Of a stretch of 41,262 nt of DNA, positions 1 through 6,635 are shown piece after piece (position 1 is the first letter of the stretch; every line of letters begins with the position of its first letter). The notes beneath the pieces are model-generated. The model worked only from the letters and a program-made list of their open reading frames with translations, had not been told where the DNA came from and ran no database searches. The stretch lies in contig JAHHRS010000013.1 in the NCBI GenBank assembly GCA_020025675.1, forward strand, positions 1 to 41,262, in the 5' to 3' direction. Source of the stretch: Oscillospiraceae bacterium (GTDB lineage: Bacteria; Bacillota; Clostridia; Oscillospirales; Oscillospiraceae). The position numbers were made by a program, and so were the translations under genes.

Positions 1-16
1 AGCCTTTTTATTATTT

Positions 17-1087
17 TCAGTCCATATACTTTTCAGAAAAATACTGGGCACTGAGGCAGTCGGATAAACCCTCCAGCATATCTGCGGCACATACATCATC
101 CTCTGTACTCGGTGAATGGAGACAGACTCTGGGTGACAGATTCTTGCTCAGGGAAACCCTCACAGAAGTGCCTTGATTCGGCCTGCTCTCGAAAAGTAAA
201 GTGCCTTTATGAAGCTGGGCAATACGCCGCACCACCGTAAGTCCCAGCCCTGCTCCTTTTCCCATGACACTCAGATTAAAGTTGTATCTATATCGCTCAA
301 ACACAGTTATAAGATCATCTTTCTCAATGCCCTTGCCGTCGTCACTAACCGAAATAATTACACTCTCCGGCAAATTATAGAGACTGAGGTTTATTTTAGT
401 GCAGCCCTCCGCATGGAGAAGACAGTTTGAAAGAAGATTGAATATAAGCTTTTTTATAAGATCACGGTCGGCATTTATAACAATGTCTCCGGACTCGTCA
501 CAGAGGCTGGTGTATATTTTCGGCAGAGGCGCAAAAACTTTTGTCATTTCCAGAATGTCACGGCATATTTTGGAAATATTAACGGGGGCTATGGCACATG
601 GCATTGTACCGGCCTCAAAATTCATAACGAAGGAAGCATTACCGATAAGCCTTGACATTCTGTAATAGTTCTGGCTTATTATTCTTACCCGACTCAGGCT
701 CTCCTCATCCCCTCTGTCCTCGGCTATCTGGCGGAGCTGGTCGGCTGAAAACTCAATGAGCATAAGGCAGTTTCGCATGGTACACATAAACGGCTCGTTT
801 AAAATAGACAGGCATTTGCTCCCCGGAGTAAAAAATATAAGATCTCCGTAATCATGCTTTGATACCCGTACAATGCAGTTGGTACCATTGATAGGAACGT
901 CTGCCACAAAGGAACTGGCCTGAGTTCCGCATATTTCCTCACCGAAAACGGAAGCAGGACTTTGGCCTACACAGTTTGCCCCGGCAATATTTAGGGCGGC
1001 GGGGTTTGCGTATGTGATTTTCCCGTGCTGTACCATGACGGCGGCCTCGCTTGTAAGGGAAAGTATATCAGCAGAAAACATTTCCAT
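17..1087 (-). CDS. Histidine-kinase-like sensor with HATPase domain, no visible phosphoacceptor His
   Basis: This 356-aa protein has a PAS-like N-terminus (about residues 5-90), a helical segment (about 98-160) where a dimerization/phosphotransfer domain should lie, and a C-terminal GHKL ATPase domain. The ATPase motifs are complete: N box NLLSNCLLHA (217-226), G1 DDGKGIE (249-255), an F-box-like FERYRYN and G2 GKGAGLGL (276-283). I see no histidine in the helical segment, the only earlier ones being at about 21 and 78, so ordinary autophosphorylation is doubtful. There is no transmembrane segment, so it is probably cytoplasmic. The start at 1087 was chosen over an upstream in-frame codon because GAAGGAG lies just ahead of it. 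No response regulator is nearby, and the gene is divergent from gap. Kinase-fold assignment is firm; signal and partner are unknown. Confidence 0.85.
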   Translation of the reverse strand: MEMFSADILSLTSEAAVMVQHGKITYANPAALNIAGANCVGQSPASVFGEEICGTQASSFVADVPINGTNCIVRVSKHDYGDLIFFTPGSKCLSILNEPFMCTMRNCLMLIEFSADQLRQIAEDRGDEESLSRVRIISQNYYRMSRLIGNASFVMNFEAGTMPCAIAPVNISKICRDILEMTKVFAPLPKIYTSLCDESGDIVINADRDLIKKLIFNLLSNCLLHAEGCTKINLSLYNLPESVIISVSDDGKGIEKDDLITVFERYRYNFNLSVMGKGAGLGLTVVRRIAQLHKGTLLFESRPNQGTSVRVSLSKNLSPRVCLHSPSTEDDVCAADMLEGLSDCLSAQYFSEKYMD

Positions 1088-1166
1088 AGTGAACTCCTTC
1101 AGAACAAAAATAATCGGAAAGGGAAAAAGCTCACATTCTCCCCAACCCTTATACATCTATTTACAT

Positions 1167-1195
1167 ATTTTATCAAAAATAGACAAAATAGACAA
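1167..1195 (-). promoter_or_regulatory. Candidate sigma-A promoter for the sensor gene
   Basis: On the minus strand TTGTCT (1190-1195) is separated by 17 bp from TAAAAT (1167-1172), with a TGA extended -10 immediately upstream. It lies about 80 bp ahead of the start at 1087. Confidence 0.5.
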
Positions 1196-1269
1196 GAGCC
1201 GTACAGAAAAAAGTTGCCTTTTAACGAAAAATTCGGCACTTTTGCGGGCATAATAAATGCCGTTTCATA

Positions 1270-1299
1270 TTGCTTTTTGCTCTTGTTGTATGGTACAAT
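1270..1299 (+). promoter_or_regulatory. Candidate sigma-A promoter for gap
   Basis: TTGCTT (1270-1275) is followed after 18 bp by TACAAT (1294-1299), preceded by TGG (extended -10). It gives a leader of about 80 nt before the gap start. The 11-mer TATGGTACAAT recurs ahead of the ABC-F gene. Confidence 0.5.
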
Positions 1300-1385
1300 T
1301 TATTTGCAATGAAAGTAACAGACTCATATATCTTATGAGCTTTTACGCATATTATTTTGTAAATTTTTTAATGGAGGAATTCACT

Positions 1386-2405
1386 ATGATAAAAGTTGGT
1401 ATCAATGGTTTCGGCCGCATTGGTTCCCTTGCATTCAGAGGTGCCATCAAGTCTGACGACATCGAAGTCGTCGGCATCAACGCTCCCGGCAAATCCGCAG
1501 GTCAGCTGGCCTACGCCATTAAATATGACACTGTTCACGGCAGATTTGACGGTACCGTGGATTACAATGACGAAGAGGCTGTCATCATTGTTGACGGCAA
1601 GAGAGTTCCCGTTTTGGACTCCCGCGATCCTTCCGTTCTGCCTTGGGGCGAGCTGGGCGCTGAATATGTTCTGGAGTGCACCGGTAAGTTCCTTACAAAA
1701 GAAGACGCTCAGCCCCACATTGATGCCGGCGCAAAGGTCGTCGTTATGTCCGGCCCTGCAAAGGACGATACCCCCATGTTCGTCTGCGGCGTAAACCTTG
1801 AGAAGTACACCCCCGACATGCAGTTTGTATCCAACGCATCCTGCACCACCAACTGCCTTGCTCCTCTTGCTAAGGTTATTAACGATAACTTCGGCATCGT
1901 GGAAGGCCTTATGACCACCGTTCACGCTTCCACCGCTACTCAGGCAGTTGTTGACGGCTTCTCCAAGAAGAACTGGAGACTGGGCCGCAGCGTTTATAAC
2001 AACATTATTCCCACCAGCACCGGCGCTGCAAAGGCTGTCGGCAAGGTTATCCCCGAACTCAAGGGCAAACTCACCGGTACTTCCATGCGTATTCCTGCAG
2101 GCGATGTTTCCATCGTTGACCTGACTGTACGTCTTGAGAAGGGCGCAAGCTACGATGAGATCTGCGCTGCTGTTAAGAAGGCTTCTGAGAACGAGATGAA
2201 GGGTGTAATCGAGTATGTTGATGAGGAAGTAGTTTCCTCTGACTTCAGAACCGATGCTCACACCTCCATTTTCGATGCTAAGGCTGGCCTTTCCCTCAAC
2301 GATAACTTCGTTAAGCTTATGGCTTGGTACGACAACGAGTGGGGCTTCTCCATGAAGATGCTGGATCTCACCCGTCACATCGACTCTGTCCGCAAGGCAA
2401 AGTAA
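1386..2405 (+). CDS. gap: Glyceraldehyde-3-phosphate dehydrogenase, type I
   Basis: This is glycolytic GAPDH (339 aa, normal length), which converts glyceraldehyde-3-phosphate, phosphate and NAD+ to 1,3-bisphosphoglycerate in the cytoplasm. The NAD-binding start GINGFGRIG is intact. The catalytic cysteine sits in SNASCTTNC, and the family end region WYDNEWGFS is present. The start at 1386 is preceded by a GGAGG ribosome binding site; the longer open frame upstream lacks one. The gene is flanked by its own promoter and terminator, so it is probably monocistronic. Codon choice is biased toward C-ending codons compared with neighbours, as expected for a highly expressed gene. A long antisense open frame across it is a by-product of this bias. 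Confidence 0.98.
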   Translation: MIKVGINGFGRIGSLAFRGAIKSDDIEVVGINAPGKSAGQLAYAIKYDTVHGRFDGTVDYNDEEAVIIVDGKRVPVLDSRDPSVLPWGELGAEYVLECTGKFLTKEDAQPHIDAGAKVVVMSGPAKDDTPMFVCGVNLEKYTPDMQFVSNASCTTNCLAPLAKVINDNFGIVEGLMTTVHASTATQAVVDGFSKKNWRLGRSVYNNIIPTSTGAAKAVGKVIPELKGKLTGTSMRIPAGDVSIVDLTVRLEKGASYDEICAAVKKASENEMKGVIEYVDEEVVSSDFRTDAHTSIFDAKAGLSLNDNFVKLMAWYDNEWGFSMKMLDLTRHIDSVRKAK

Positions 2406-2427
2406 TTTAAAAGTTAAATGCTCATTT

Positions 2428-2467
2428 ATCCGGAGAACCCGCAGGTTCTCCGGATTTCTTATTTTTA
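2428..2467 (+). terminator. Rho-independent terminator of gap
   Basis: A perfect 12-bp stem (2428-2439 with 2444-2455), a 4-nt loop and a T-rich tail (TTCTTATTTTT). Confidence 0.92.
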
Positions 2468-2510
2468 TGTGCAAAATATACGCGGTTTTTGCAATTCATA
2501 CTATGTTTAC

Positions 2511-2539
2511 TTGACACCACTGCATTTGCGTGTTACTCT
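2511..2539 (+). promoter_or_regulatory. Promoter for the FAD protein gene
   Basis: Consensus TTGACA (2511-2516), 17-bp spacer, TACTCT (2534-2539) with a TGT extended -10. The leader of about 95 nt holds a weak GCCTA/TAGGC hairpin (2578-2604) and a short T-run before the AAGGAG ribosome binding site. It may be an attenuator, but the stem is only 5 bp. Confidence 0.6.
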
Positions 2540-2638
2540 TAACGAGGATAGATTTTGCTGCCCCGTCAAATATTAAGCCTATGAGCTTGAATTTGAGGTA
2601 GGCGGCTTGTTTTTTGCCCTGAAAGGAGCAGTAATAAA

Positions 2639-4012
2639 ATGGATTATGATGTAATTATTATAGGCGCCGGCCCCGGCGGAATTTTTACAGCCTATGAATT
2701 AGCTAAAAGCGAAAAGAATCTGAAGGTTGCAGTTTTTGAGCTTGGAAAAGCTTTAAATGCCAGAAAATGCCCTATTGACGGCAAAAAGGTGAAATCCTGC
2801 ATTAAATGCCCTGTCTGCTCCATTATGAGCGGATTTGGCGGTGCAGGTGCTTTTTCCGACGGCAAATACAACATTACAAACCAGTTTGGGGGTACTCTGT
2901 ACGAGTACATCGGCAAACAGCAGGCCATAGAGCTTATGCGGTATGTGGATAAAATAAACCTGAGTCATGGCGGCGAGGGGACAAAACTTTATTCTACCGC
3001 AAACACTGCCATAAAACGCACCTGCCTTGAAAACGGTCTGCATCTGCTGGATGCTCAGGTTCGCCATCTGGGCACAGATATAAACTATGTGGTCATGGGA
3101 AACATATATGACGAGCTTAAGGAAAAGGTGGAGTTTCACTTTAACACCGCTATTGATACTGTCAAAAAGACAGAGGGCGGTTATGAAGTGATAGCAGGCG
3201 ATAAGAGCTACACCTGCTCACGCTGCGTTATCTCTGTGGGAAGAAGCGGAAGCAAGTGGATGGAGTCTGTGTGCGGCAGCATGGATATTCCCACAAAATC
3301 TAACCGTGTAGATATTGGCGTCAGAGTTGAGCTTCCCGCAGAAATTTTCTCTCATCTTACAGACGAGCTTTACGAGAGCAAGATTGTATACCGCACAGAA
3401 AAGTTTGAGGACCTTGTACGCACCTTCTGCATGAATCCCCATGGCGTTGTTGTAAATGAGAATACAAATGGAATTGTTACCGTCAACGGTCACAGTTACG
3501 AGGATAAGGAAAAACACACCGAGAACACAAACTTTGCCCTTCTTGTCTCCAAGCACTTTTCAGAGCCTTTCAAGGACTCCAACGGTTACGGAGAGAGCAT
3601 AGCCAGACTTTCCAATATGCTGGGCGGCGGTGTTATTGTTCAGCGCTTCGGAGATCTGGTCCGCGGCAGGCGTTCCACTGAGGCCAGAATAAATGAAAAT
3701 TTTGTTACTCCCACTTTGGCGGCTACTCCCGGAGATTTGAGCCTTGTTATACCAAAACGTATTCTGGACGGTATAATTGAAATGATATACGCCCTTGATA
3801 ACATTGCACCCGGCACTGCAAACGATGACACTCTGCTCTATGGTGTTGAGGTCAAGTTTTACAACATGGAAGTTGAGCTTGATAATAATCTTGAGACAAA
3901 GAGCAAGGGCTTATTCGTTATAGGAGACTGCTCCGGTGTTACCCATTCTCTTTCACATGCATCGGCAAGCGGTGTATATGTAGCCCGTCATATTCTGGAA
4001 CAACTGCAATAA
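2639..4012 (+). CDS. FAD-dependent oxidoreductase (COG2509 type)
   Basis: A 457-aa flavoprotein with an N-terminal Rossmann ADP-binding motif, IIIGAGPGG (about residues 6-14), and a C-terminal FAD-binding stretch (GLFVIGDCSGVTHSLSHA). It also carries a cysteine-rich segment after the first helix (CPIDGKK, then CIKCPVC) and a glycine-rich SGFGGAGAFSDGK typical of the widespread bacterial family annotated as uncharacterized FAD-dependent dehydrogenases. The CxxCxxC-like arrangement could bind a metal or Fe-S cluster; that is inference. The substrate is unknown. The start has AAGGAG ten bases upstream. The gene has its own promoter and a strong terminator and is probably transcribed alone. Confidence 0.88.
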   Translation: MDYDVIIIGAGPGGIFTAYELAKSEKNLKVAVFELGKALNARKCPIDGKKVKSCIKCPVCSIMSGFGGAGAFSDGKYNITNQFGGTLYEYIGKQQAIELMRYVDKINLSHGGEGTKLYSTANTAIKRTCLENGLHLLDAQVRHLGTDINYVVMGNIYDELKEKVEFHFNTAIDTVKKTEGGYEVIAGDKSYTCSRCVISVGRSGSKWMESVCGSMDIPTKSNRVDIGVRVELPAEIFSHLTDELYESKIVYRTEKFEDLVRTFCMNPHGVVVNENTNGIVTVNGHSYEDKEKHTENTNFALLVSKHFSEPFKDSNGYGESIARLSNMLGGGVIVQRFGDLVRGRRSTEARINENFVTPTLAATPGDLSLVIPKRILDGIIEMIYALDNIAPGTANDDTLLYGVEVKFYNMEVELDNNLETKSKGLFVIGDCSGVTHSLSHASASGVYVARHILEQLQ

Positions 4013-4040
4013 AATAAATACAAGAGCTGAAAATGTACAG

Positions 4041-4077
4041 AAAGCTCTGCCGCATATGCTGCGGCAGAGCTTTTTTA
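4041..4077 (+). terminator. Rho-independent terminator
   Basis: A 14-bp stem (4041-4054 with 4060-4073), loop TATGC and a run of Ts. It ends the FAD protein transcript. Confidence 0.93.
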
Positions 4078-4181
4078 ACCTTAATTCACTTGAAATTTTC
4101 AGTATATGAGAGTATAGTATTAAAACATTCTTATAATGAGGTATTATGCCTTCACAGTAAAAATGGAACGGAGGTTTTAAT

Positions 4182-5786
4182 ATGGAAGAAAACAAAGGTC
4201 AGAACTATCTCCACGGCGCAGCCATTTTGACAGCCGGGGTATTGATAATGAAGATACTGGGATTTATATATAAAGTTCCTATTGCGAATATCATCGGAGA
4301 CGATGGATATTCCATGTTCCTTGCCACCTATAATGTCTATAATGTCTTTTTAACTCTGGCTACTGCCGGACTGCCCATAGCTCTTTCAAGGCTTATCTCT
4401 GAGGCCAATGCAGAGGGTCGGGTCATGCAGGCAAGACGGACTTTTTCAGTGGCTTGGCTCAGCTTTTTCGTAATAGGACTTGTATGCTCCCTTTTAATGT
4501 TCCTGTTTCCAAATCAGATAGCTGTTCAGATACTGCATAATCCTCCAGCTGCTCTCAGCATAAAGGCGATGTCTTTTGCTGTGCTGCTGGTGTGCCTTGT
4601 GTCGGCATACAGAGGCTACTGTCAGGGATACGGAAATATGATTCCCACCACTGTGGGTCAGGTGCTGGAAGTATTTGTAAAAGTGGTGGTTGGGCTGGTT
4701 CTGGCCGCTGTGCTTATGAAAATGGGCAGGGGCAAGGCCGTGGGATCTGCCGGCGCCATATTTGGCGTTGTGGCTGGGTCTCTTGTGGCTCTCATTTATA
4801 TGGCACTATATAAAAAGCACCATTACCCTATGAATATGCCTGATAATCCTGATGAACCGGACAGCTACGGAAAAATTTTCAGCCATTTTATGCGTATCGG
4901 AATACCCATTGCTTTTGGTTCATGCGTTCTGGCTTTCTTAAATCTGGTGGACTCAAGTCTCTGTATGGGAAGACTTCAGGATGCAGCAGGCTTCAGTCTG
5001 GAGAAAGCACAGGTACTATACGGCGTATACGGCAAAGCTCAGACTTTATTTAATTTACCTGCCGCTATAATTACCCCCCTCACTATATCCGTAGTTCCTG
5101 CAATAGTTACCGCCATAGTAAGGGGAGAAAATGATGAGGCCACGAAGATTTCTGAGGATTCAATGAGAATTGCCGCTGTTTTGTGCCTGCCGATGGGCGT
5201 GGGCCTGGCCGTGCTCTCTGAGCCTATAATGAATGTTATATATCCGGGCAGTCACGCTTCGGGGCCTGTACTGCTAATGATAATGGGTCTTGCATCCTTC
5301 TTTGTTTGCATAGTATTAATGGAGAATGCCGTGCTTCAGGCTTCCGGAAAGGAAGTCTGGCCCATGTACACCATGATAGTGGGCGGAATTGCTAAAATAG
5401 CTGTAAACTGGTTCCTTGTGGCAGATCCCAGAATAAATATTTACGGCGCTCCTATCGGTACGCTTGTAAGCTATGCACTTATGAGTATATTGAATTTCAT
5501 ATTCATGTGCATAGTGCTGGATAAGAACCCAAGACTTCACGTGATAATGTTCAGACCTCTTCTTTGCAGTGGTCTTATGGCTCTTACAGCATGGGGAGTT
5601 TACGGAATTGCAGAAAGATTTTTAGGCGTCAGCCATATGGCAACATTCCTTGCAATGGCAATAGCAATGCTTGCTGCAATTGTTATCTACGTTGTTTCAT
5701 CCATAGCTATGCGCTCCATTACAAAAGAAGATATGGGACTTATTCCGGGCGGTGAAAAAATTGCGGGAATACTTCATATGCGGTAA
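4182..5786 (+). CDS. YabM/SpoVB-like polysaccharide flippase (MOP superfamily)
   Basis: A 534-aa polytopic membrane protein with about 14 hydrophobic segments, in the MurJ/SpoVB/YabM branch of the MOP exporter superfamily. These proteins flip lipid-linked cell wall or spore cortex precursors. Diagnostic features are the N-terminal amphipathic GAAILTAGVLIMKILGFIYK, the short acidic IIGDDGYSMF loop and the GLPIALSRLISE helix. The start at 4182 has a GGAGG ribosome binding site. In Bacillus, yabM is followed by mazG-family yabN and then yabO. Here it is followed by HU and RqcP, so the order is partly conserved but the MazG-type gene is absent. It could alternatively be named SpoVB; sequence alone does not separate the paralogues. 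Confidence 0.87.
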   Translation: MEENKGQNYLHGAAILTAGVLIMKILGFIYKVPIANIIGDDGYSMFLATYNVYNVFLTLATAGLPIALSRLISEANAEGRVMQARRTFSVAWLSFFVIGLVCSLLMFLFPNQIAVQILHNPPAALSIKAMSFAVLLVCLVSAYRGYCQGYGNMIPTTVGQVLEVFVKVVVGLVLAAVLMKMGRGKAVGSAGAIFGVVAGSLVALIYMALYKKHHYPMNMPDNPDEPDSYGKIFSHFMRIGIPIAFGSCVLAFLNLVDSSLCMGRLQDAAGFSLEKAQVLYGVYGKAQTLFNLPAAIITPLTISVVPAIVTAIVRGENDEATKISEDSMRIAAVLCLPMGVGLAVLSEPIMNVIYPGSHASGPVLLMIMGLASFFVCIVLMENAVLQASGKEVWPMYTMIVGGIAKIAVNWFLVADPRINIYGAPIGTLVSYALMSILNFIFMCIVLDKNPRLHVIMFRPLLCSGLMALTAWGVYGIAERFLGVSHMATFLAMAIAMLAAIVIYVVSSIAMRSITKEDMGLIPGGEKIAGILHMR

Positions 5787-5827
5787 AAGGAAATTGCCGA
5801 AAACAGGGTATAGAAGCAAATTTTTAC

Positions 5828-5856
5828 TTGATTATGACTGAAGAATGTGGTATTTT
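5828..5856 (+). promoter_or_regulatory. Candidate promoter for hup
   Basis: TTGATT (5828-5833), 17-bp spacer, TATTTT (5851-5856) with a TGG extended -10, about 115 bp ahead of the HU start. Confidence 0.5.
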
Positions 5857-5973
5857 AATAAAGCGCATTTTTGAACATGCGTATTGCGGAATATAAATTG
5901 AGTATTCTTTCCCGTTTTGGGGCAAAATCATCATAGTACGGCATTGAGCCGCATTATTTAGGAGGATTATTAC

Positions 5974-6249
5974 ATGAATAAAGCAGAACTTGTTACCGCA
6001 GTAGCGGAAAAGGCCGGGCTATCCAAAAAGGACAGCGAAAAGGCTATAAACGCAGCTTTTGATGTTATCACTGAGACTCTCGTTGCAGGCGATAAAGTAC
6101 AGCTGGTGGGCTTTGGTGCCTTTGAGGTCAAGGAGCGCGGCGCTCGTGTAGGCCGTAACCCCAAGACCAAAGAGGAAATTCAGATTCCTGCTTCCCGTGT
6201 TGCTTCATTCAAGGTTGGCAAGGCACTTAAGGATGCTGTTTCCAAGTAA
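5974..6249 (+). CDS. hup: DNA-binding protein HU
   Basis: A 91-aa histone-like protein of normal HU length. It shows the N-terminal helical dimerization part, the GFGAFEVKERGARVGRNP beta-arm entry and the C-terminal PASRVASFKVGKALKDAV helix. HU dimers bend and compact DNA. AGGAGG precedes the ATG by about 8 nt. The following rqcP gene is separated by a strong hairpin with a short T-run, so HU can be made in excess over RqcP from one promoter. Confidence 0.96.
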   Translation: MNKAELVTAVAEKAGLSKKDSEKAINAAFDVITETLVAGDKVQLVGFGAFEVKERGARVGRNPKTKEEIQIPASRVASFKVGKALKDAVSK

Positions 6250-6264
6250 GTAAAAAAGTGATGT

Positions 6265-6300
6265 AATAGCCGCGTACTGTTTTAGTGCGCGGTTATTTTT
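6265..6300 (+). terminator. Intercistronic terminator/attenuator between hup and rqcP
   Basis: A stem of about 14 bp (6265-6278 with 6284-6297, including wobble pairs), loop GTTTT and a following T-run. It stands directly before the rqcP ribosome binding site. Confidence 0.75.
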
Positions 6301-6315
6301 AAAAGGAGAACATAA

Positions 6316-6558
6316 ATGAGACTTGATAAATATTTAAAAGTTTCAAGACTTATAAAACGCAGAGCGGTTGCAAACGATGCTTGTGACGGTGAGAGGGTCA
6401 GTGTAAACGGAAAGACGGTAAAGGCAAGCTATCAGGTAAAAGTCGGAGATATAATAGAAGTCGCCTTCGGTCAGAGAACTTTAAAGGTGGAAGTTACTGA
6501 GATAAACGAGACAGCAAATAAAGCCTCTGCACCGGCTATGTATAAGGAAATCGAATAA
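6316..6558 (+). CDS. rqcP: S4-domain ribosome quality control protein RqcP (YabO)
   Basis: An 80-aa protein that is almost entirely one S4 RNA-binding domain. It begins MRLDKYLKVSRLIKRR and has the family signature SVNGKTVKASYQVKVGD. RqcP, formerly YabO, cooperates with RqcH on obstructed 50S subunits during alanine tailing. The Hsp15 family is a distant relative, but length and context (after HU, near a YabM-like flippase) favour RqcP. An AAAAGGAG ribosome binding site precedes the ATG. The yabP and yabQ sporulation genes and the FtsB/DivIC gene that often follow are missing here; the next gene is convergent. Confidence 0.9.
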   Translation: MRLDKYLKVSRLIKRRAVANDACDGERVSVNGKTVKASYQVKVGDIIEVAFGQRTLKVEVTEINETANKASAPAMYKEIE

Positions 6559-6595
6559 TCGTCTCCTGCTTTAGACATCAGAACATATTAAAATA

Positions 6596-6635
6596 TCCCT
6601 TATGTAACTCAATACATAAGGGACATTTTTTATTT
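6596..6635. terminator. Terminator between convergent rqcP and the transglutaminase-like gene
   Basis: A perfect 11-bp stem (6596-6606 with 6613-6623), 6-nt loop and a T-rich plus-strand tail. The A/T-rich left flank could let it serve the minus-strand operon too. Confidence 0.9.

Noticed and set aside
1368..2474. 368-codon minus-strand open frame across gap
   Set aside because: It lies exactly antisense to a highly biased, certain GAPDH gene, has no ribosome binding site and runs through the terminator. It is a codon-bias by-product.
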